55,538 bases of DNA, taken from Massilia brevitalea. GTDB lineage: Bacteria; Pseudomonadota; Gammaproteobacteria; Burkholderiales; Burkholderiaceae_D. Location of the stretch: assembly GCF_030711405.1 (NCBI RefSeq), contig NZ_JAULSI010000039.1:1-55538 (forward strand), given 5' to 3'. The position numbers were made by a program, and so were the translations under genes. This document shows, piece after piece, positions 50,000 to 55,538 of this stretch. The stretch's first letter is position 1, and each line of letters starts with the position of its first letter. Below the pieces are notes generated by a model. It had not been told where the DNA came from, searched no databases, and saw only the letters and a list, made by a program, of their open reading frames with translations.

Positions 50000-50470
50000 G
50001 TGAACCTTAACGCAACCCTGTTTGCCCAGTTCGCCGTCTTCTTCATCCTGGCGCTGTTCACGATGAAGTTCGTGTGGCCGCCGCTGATGAAGGCACTCGA
50101 CGAGCGCGCCGAGCGGATCGCCAACGGTCTGGCAGCTGCCGACCGCGGCAAGGCCGACCTGGCCGCCGCCGAAAAGCGCGTGCAATCGGAACTGGCTGGC
50201 GCCCGTGACGAAGGCCAGAAGCGCATCGCCGACGCCGAAAAGCGCGCCGCGCTGATCATCGACGAAGCCAAGAAGACCGCCGCTGAAGAAGCCGCCCGCA
50301 TCGTTGCCAACGCAAAAGCCGACGCCGAGCAGCAAGTGACGCGCGTGCGCGAAGAACTGCGCGGCCAGGTCGCTGCGCTGGCAGTCCAGGGCGCCGAGCA
50401 GATCCTGAAGCGTGAAGTGAACGCAGAAGCGCACGCCGCCCTGCTGTCGCAACTGTCGGCCGAGCTGTAA
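50000..50470 (+). CDS. atpF: F1Fo ATP synthase subunit b
   Basis: 156-aa peripheral stalk subunit. One N-terminal membrane helix (LFAQFAVFFILALFTMKFVWP) is followed by a long charged coiled coil. The GTG start at 50000 (VNLNATLFAQ) is chosen because GAGAAGGA precedes it and the length then equals the family's 156; an upstream ATG at 49949 would add 17 unlikely residues. It is two bases before atpH. Confidence 0.95.
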   Translation: MNLNATLFAQFAVFFILALFTMKFVWPPLMKALDERAERIANGLAAADRGKADLAAAEKRVQSELAGARDEGQKRIADAEKRAALIIDEAKKTAAEEAARIVANAKADAEQQVTRVREELRGQVAALAVQGAEQILKREVNAEAHAALLSQLSAEL

Positions 50471-50472
50471 TC

Positions 50473-51006
50473 ATGGCTGAACTCGCAACCGTCGCCCGTC
50501 CCTACGCCGAAGCGCTGTTCCGCGTTGCCCAATCGGGCAACATGGCAGCCTGGTCCGACCTGGTGTCCGAACTGGCCCAGATCGGCGCCAATTCTGATGT
50601 GCAGGCGTTTGCCGCCAATCCGAAACTGACCGCAACCGACCTGGTCGCTACGCTGACCTCGCTGGTGAAGTCGCCGGTGACCCCGGAGGCGTCGAACTTC
50701 CTGGCGATGCTGGCCGAAAACGGCCGCATCAGCCTGCTGCCGCAGATCGGCGCGCAGTTCCAGGAACTGAAGAACGCGCAGGCAGGTGCTGCCGACGCGA
50801 CCATCTTCAGCGCCTTCGAGCTGACCGACGCGCAAACCGCGCAGCTGGTCGGTACGCTGGAAAAGAAATTCGGCCGCAAGCTCAACCCAACGGTGACCGT
50901 CGATTCGTCGCTGATCGGTGGTGTGCGCGTGGTGGTCGGCGATGAAGTGCTCGATACCTCGGTACGCGCCAAGCTGCAACAGATGCATGTTGCGCTGGTG
51001 TCGTAA
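50473..51006 (+). CDS. atpH: F1Fo ATP synthase subunit delta
   Basis: 177-aa OSCP-type subunit that caps the peripheral stalk on F1. The N-terminus is ATVARPYAEALFRVA, the C-terminal motif is LNPTVTVDSSLIGGVRVVVGDEVLDTSVRAKL. It lies 73 bases before atpA. Confidence 0.96.
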   Translation: MAELATVARPYAEALFRVAQSGNMAAWSDLVSELAQIGANSDVQAFAANPKLTATDLVATLTSLVKSPVTPEASNFLAMLAENGRISLLPQIGAQFQELKNAQAGAADATIFSAFELTDAQTAQLVGTLEKKFGRKLNPTVTVDSSLIGGVRVVVGDEVLDTSVRAKLQQMHVALVS

Positions 51007-51079
51007 TCCGGACTTCGCACACGTCGCCGCATCCACGTCCTTGCCCTACGCATCAAGAAACTATTAGGAGTTAGCACTC

Positions 51080-52621
<1,542 letters not shown>

Positions 52622-52692
52622 TAAGTGAAATGAACGATCCAGCATGGCTTCCGCAGGAATGCCATGCTGGTGACCGGAAGGAGTAAGGACTC

Positions 52693-53568
52693 ATGGCAGT
52701 AGGCAAAGAGATTCGTGGCAAGATCAAGAGCGTAGAGAATACGAAGAAGATCACCAAGGCGATGGAAATGGTCGCCGCATCGAAAATGCGCAAGGCGCAG
52801 GACCGTATGCGCGCCGCCCGTCCCTACAGTGAGAAAGTTCGGAACATCACCGCCAATCTGGCCGGCGCAAATCCGGAGTACACCCACGTGTTCATGGCGC
52901 AAGCCAAGCACGTGCAGGCAAAAGCTGTCGGCTTCATCGTCGTCACGACCGATAAAGGTCTGTGCGGCGGCATGAACACCAACATCCTGCGCCAGGTGAC
53001 GCAGAAGTCGCGCGAACTGGAAGCGGCGGGCAACCGCATCGAGGCAGTTGCCATCGGCAACAAGGGCCTGGGCTTCCTGAACCGCGTGGGCGTCAAGCTG
53101 GTGTCGTCGGCTACCCAGATCGGCGATACGCCGCACCTGGACAAGCTGATCGGCCCGATCAAGGTCATGCTCGACGCATACCAGGACGGCCAGCTGGACG
53201 CGGTTTACCTGTGCTACACCAAATTCATCAACACGATGAAGCAGGAACCGGTCGTCGAGCAGCTGCTCCCGTTGCCGTCCAAGCACCTGGAACAGGAAAA
53301 GGGCGCCATCTCGTGGGATTACATCTACGAGCCGGAAGCGCAGGTCGTGATCGACGAACTGCTGGTGCGTTATGTCGAGGCCCTGGTGTACCAGGCTGTC
53401 GCCGAAAACCTGGCGTCCGAGCAATCGGCACGCATGGTGGCGATGAAGGCCGCAAGCGACAACGCAGGCAGCGTCATCGGCGAACTGAAGCTGGTCTACA
53501 ACAAGACCCGCCAGGCAGCGATTACCAAAGAACTCTCCGAGATCGTCGCCGGCGCGGCCGCGGTCTAA
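52693..53568 (+). CDS. atpG: F1 ATP synthase subunit gamma
   Basis: 291-aa rotor shaft. The N-terminal helix is EIRGKIKSVENTKKITKAMEMVAASKMRKAQ, the middle has DKGLCGGMNTN, and the C-terminal helix is ARMVAMKAASDNAGSVIGELKLVYNKTRQAAITKELSEIVAGAAA. Length and motifs are normal. Confidence 0.97.
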   Translation: MAVGKEIRGKIKSVENTKKITKAMEMVAASKMRKAQDRMRAARPYSEKVRNITANLAGANPEYTHVFMAQAKHVQAKAVGFIVVTTDKGLCGGMNTNILRQVTQKSRELEAAGNRIEAVAIGNKGLGFLNRVGVKLVSSATQIGDTPHLDKLIGPIKVMLDAYQDGQLDAVYLCYTKFINTMKQEPVVEQLLPLPSKHLEQEKGAISWDYIYEPEAQVVIDELLVRYVEALVYQAVAENLASEQSARMVAMKAASDNAGSVIGELKLVYNKTRQAAITKELSEIVAGAAAV

Positions 53569-53601
53569 AACACGAATTTAACTATATCTGAAGGAACGAA
53601 C

Positions 53602-55005
53602 ATGGCTGATGGCAAAATCGTTCAGTGTATCGGCGCAGTGGTCGACGTGGAATTCCCGCGTAACGCCATGCCGAAGGTCTACGACGCACTGAAAATGGAA
53701 GGCTCCGCACTGACCCTGGAAGTGCAGCAGCAGCTGGGTGACGGCATCGTCCGTACCATTGCGCTGGGCTCCTCGGAAGGCCTGCGTCGCGGCATGATCA
53801 TCCAGAACACCGGCAACCCGATCATGGTTCCGGTTGGCGTCGCCACCCTGGGCCGCATCATGGACGTGCTGGGTAACCCGATCGACGAATGCGGCCCTGT
53901 CAGCAGCGAGCGCACCGCCTCGATCCACCGCTCGGCGCCTGTGTACGACGAACTGTCGCCATCGACCGACCTGCTGGAAACCGGCATCAAGGTCATCGAC
54001 CTGGTCTGCCCGTTCGCCAAAGGCGGTAAAGTCGGCCTGTTCGGCGGCGCCGGTGTCGGCAAGACCGTCAACATGATGGAACTGATCAACAACATCGCTA
54101 AAGCGCACTCGGGCCTGTCCGTGTTCGCCGGTGTTGGCGAGCGTACCCGTGAAGGCAACGACTTCTACCACGAGATGGCGGATGCAAAAGTCGTCGACCT
54201 GGAAAATCCGGAAAACTCGAAGGTCGCGATGGTTTACGGCCAGATGAACGAACCGCCAGGCAACCGTCTGCGCGTCGCGCTGACCGGCCTGACCATGGCC
54301 GAAGCCTTCCGTGACGAAGGCAAGGACGTGCTGTTCTTCGTCGACAACATCTACCGCTACACCCTGGCCGGTACCGAAGTCTCGGCACTGCTGGGCCGTA
54401 TGCCGTCGGCAGTGGGCTACCAGCCTACCCTGGCCGAAGAGATGGGCCGCCTGCAAGAGCGCATCACCTCGACCAAGACCGGTTCGATCACCTCGATCCA
54501 GGCCGTCTATGTCCCTGCGGATGACTTGACCGACCCATCGCCAGCGACCACCTTCGCCCACCTGGATTCGACCGTCGTTCTGTCGCGTGACATCGCCTCG
54601 CTGGGTATCTACCCTGCGGTCGACCCACTCGATTCGACCTCGCGCCAGCTGGACCCGCTCGTCGTCGGCCAGGAACACTACGAGACCGCGCGCGCTGTTC
54701 AGGGCACCCTGCAGCGTTACAAGGAACTGCGCGACATCATCGCGATCCTGGGCATGGACGAACTGGCGCCGGAAGACAAGCTGACCGTGGCACGCGCACG
54801 TAAGATGCAGCGTTTCCTGTCGCAGCCTTTCCACGTCGCTGAAGTGTTCACCGGCGCACCGGGCAAGTACGTTTCGCTGAAAGACACGATCAAGGGCTTC
54901 AAGATGATCGCATCGGGCGAACTGGACCACATGCCGGAGCAGGCGTTCTATATGGTCGGCACCATCGAAGAAGCAATCGAAAAAGCCAAGAAACTGGCTT
55001 CCTAA
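53602..55005 (+). CDS. atpD: F1 ATP synthase subunit beta (catalytic)
   Basis: 467-aa catalytic subunit. Walker A is GGAGVGKTV, the catalytic Glu lies in GVGERTREGNDFY, Walker B is VLFFVDNIYRYT and the family signature is PAVDPLDSTS. Note FVDNIYRYT where FIDNIFRFT/YRFT is more usual; this is a mild variant. Confidence 0.98.
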   Translation: MADGKIVQCIGAVVDVEFPRNAMPKVYDALKMEGSALTLEVQQQLGDGIVRTIALGSSEGLRRGMIIQNTGNPIMVPVGVATLGRIMDVLGNPIDECGPVSSERTASIHRSAPVYDELSPSTDLLETGIKVIDLVCPFAKGGKVGLFGGAGVGKTVNMMELINNIAKAHSGLSVFAGVGERTREGNDFYHEMADAKVVDLENPENSKVAMVYGQMNEPPGNRLRVALTGLTMAEAFRDEGKDVLFFVDNIYRYTLAGTEVSALLGRMPSAVGYQPTLAEEMGRLQERITSTKTGSITSIQAVYVPADDLTDPSPATTFAHLDSTVVLSRDIASLGIYPAVDPLDSTSRQLDPLVVGQEHYETARAVQGTLQRYKELRDIIAILGMDELAPEDKLTVARARKMQRFLSQPFHVAEVFTGAPGKYVSLKDTIKGFKMIASGELDHMPEQAFYMVGTIEEAIEKAKKLAS

Positions 55006-55032
55006 TCGGTTTCTTCAACCTGAAGGACACAC

Positions 55033-55455
55033 ATGGCAAACATTTTTCACGTTGACGTGGTCTCGGCCGAAGAGCAGATCTTCTCCGGCGAAGCGACTTT
55101 CGTCGCGTTGCCGGGTGAAGCGGGCGAGCTGGGTATCTACCCGAAGCACACGCCGCTGATCACGCGGATCCGTCCGGGCGCCGTGCGCATCCAGACGACC
55201 GCGGGCAATGAAGAGTTCGTCTTCGTCGCCGGCGGCATCCTCGAGGTGCAGCCGAACGGCGTGACCGTGCTGGCCGACACCGCGATCCGCGGCGGCGACC
55301 TGGACGAAGCGAAAGCCCAGGAAGCCAAGCGCCAGGCCGAAGAACTGATGCAGAACCAGGACTCGACGATCGACTACGCGAAAGCGCAGTCGGAACTCGC
55401 GGCTGCCATTGCGCAGCTGGCAGCGATCCATAGGCTGCGCTCGAAGGGCCGTTAA
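55033..55455 (+). CDS. atpC: F1 ATP synthase subunit epsilon
   Basis: 140-aa rotor subunit and intrinsic inhibitor. The N-terminal beta sandwich has HVDVVSAEEQIFSGEATFVALPGEAGELGIYPKHTPLIT, and the C-terminal helical hairpin has AELMQNQDSTIDYAKAQSELAAAIAQLAAIHRLR-type sequence. It ends the complete atpIBEFHAGDC operon. Confidence 0.96.
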   Translation: MANIFHVDVVSAEEQIFSGEATFVALPGEAGELGIYPKHTPLITRIRPGAVRIQTTAGNEEFVFVAGGILEVQPNGVTVLADTAIRGGDLDEAKAQEAKRQAEELMQNQDSTIDYAKAQSELAAAIAQLAAIHRLRSKGR

Positions 55456-55480
55456 GCCTTTCTGGTGGTAGCAAACAAGA

Positions 55481-55501
55481 GGCAGCCTTCGGGCTAATGC
55501 C
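55481..55501 (+). terminator. Hairpin after atpC
   Basis: GGCAGCC-TTCG-GGC with TAA bulge and TGCC forms a stem capped by a stable UUCG loop, 26 bases after the atpC stop. No U-tract follows, so it is a weak terminator call. The remaining bases to the edge show no gene start. Confidence 0.35.
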
Positions 55502-55538
55502 GTTCAGTTAAGGTCCTTCTTCAGGACGCGGACGGTAT

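Overview
The window is GC-rich (the coding regions show strong third-position G/C) and reads as a betaproteobacterial chromosome. It most likely comes from an Oxalobacteraceae member of the Massilia/Telluria type. This rests on the gene orders rsmD-coaD-ferredoxin and mnmG-rsmG-parA-parB-atpI-atpBEFHAGDC and on the protein families present. The species assignment is inference.

Layout. 1-5.2 kb: an intergenic tandem repeat, a three-subunit molybdenum aldehyde oxidoreductase operon (PaoABC-like) and an SDR dehydrogenase. 5.4-12.5 kb: a partial type VI secretion locus, with tssE-tssF-tssG leftward and tssK, a PAAR spike and a membrane-anchored, catalytically degenerate ketosynthase-fold protein rightward, followed by a low-complexity hydrophilic protein. 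12.6-23.8 kb: a chemoreceptor, glmS and glmU (UDP-GlcNAc synthesis) around an Lrp-type regulator, a DUF6279-like lipoprotein, rsmD, coaD, a ferredoxin, a DUF1003 protein, a chalcone-isomerase-like exported protein, a small membrane protein and a LysR regulator. 24.0-30.3 kb: an Lrp regulator divergent from putA (proline to glutamate), then alanine dehydrogenase, with mtnN convergent.

30.3-31.7 kb is a gene-free block that I read as a candidate replication origin. It holds three copies of a module in which AT-rich DNA, TAG triplets and a perfect DnaA box lead into further DnaA-like boxes. Each module spans exactly 167 bp from its first to its last box. It is followed by a 5'-truncated response-regulator remnant, repeats and a hairpin element.

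32.5-43.3 kb: a nitronate-monooxygenase-like enzyme, a GMC oxidoreductase, a branched-chain amino-acid-type ABC transporter (livGFKHM order) translationally coupled to an alpha/beta hydrolase, an iron alcohol dehydrogenase (the only leftward gene right of the origin candidate) and a TSUP permease. 43.3-55.5 kb: three parS sites, mnmG, rsmG, parAB and the complete F1Fo ATP synthase operon.

At least ten copies of a GTGGGCAC...GTGCCCAC palindromic element occupy the intergenic gaps. ParAB, parS and the DnaA-box modules together suggest the window covers the origin and its segregation centromere, with nearly all genes to the right co-directional with a rightward fork.
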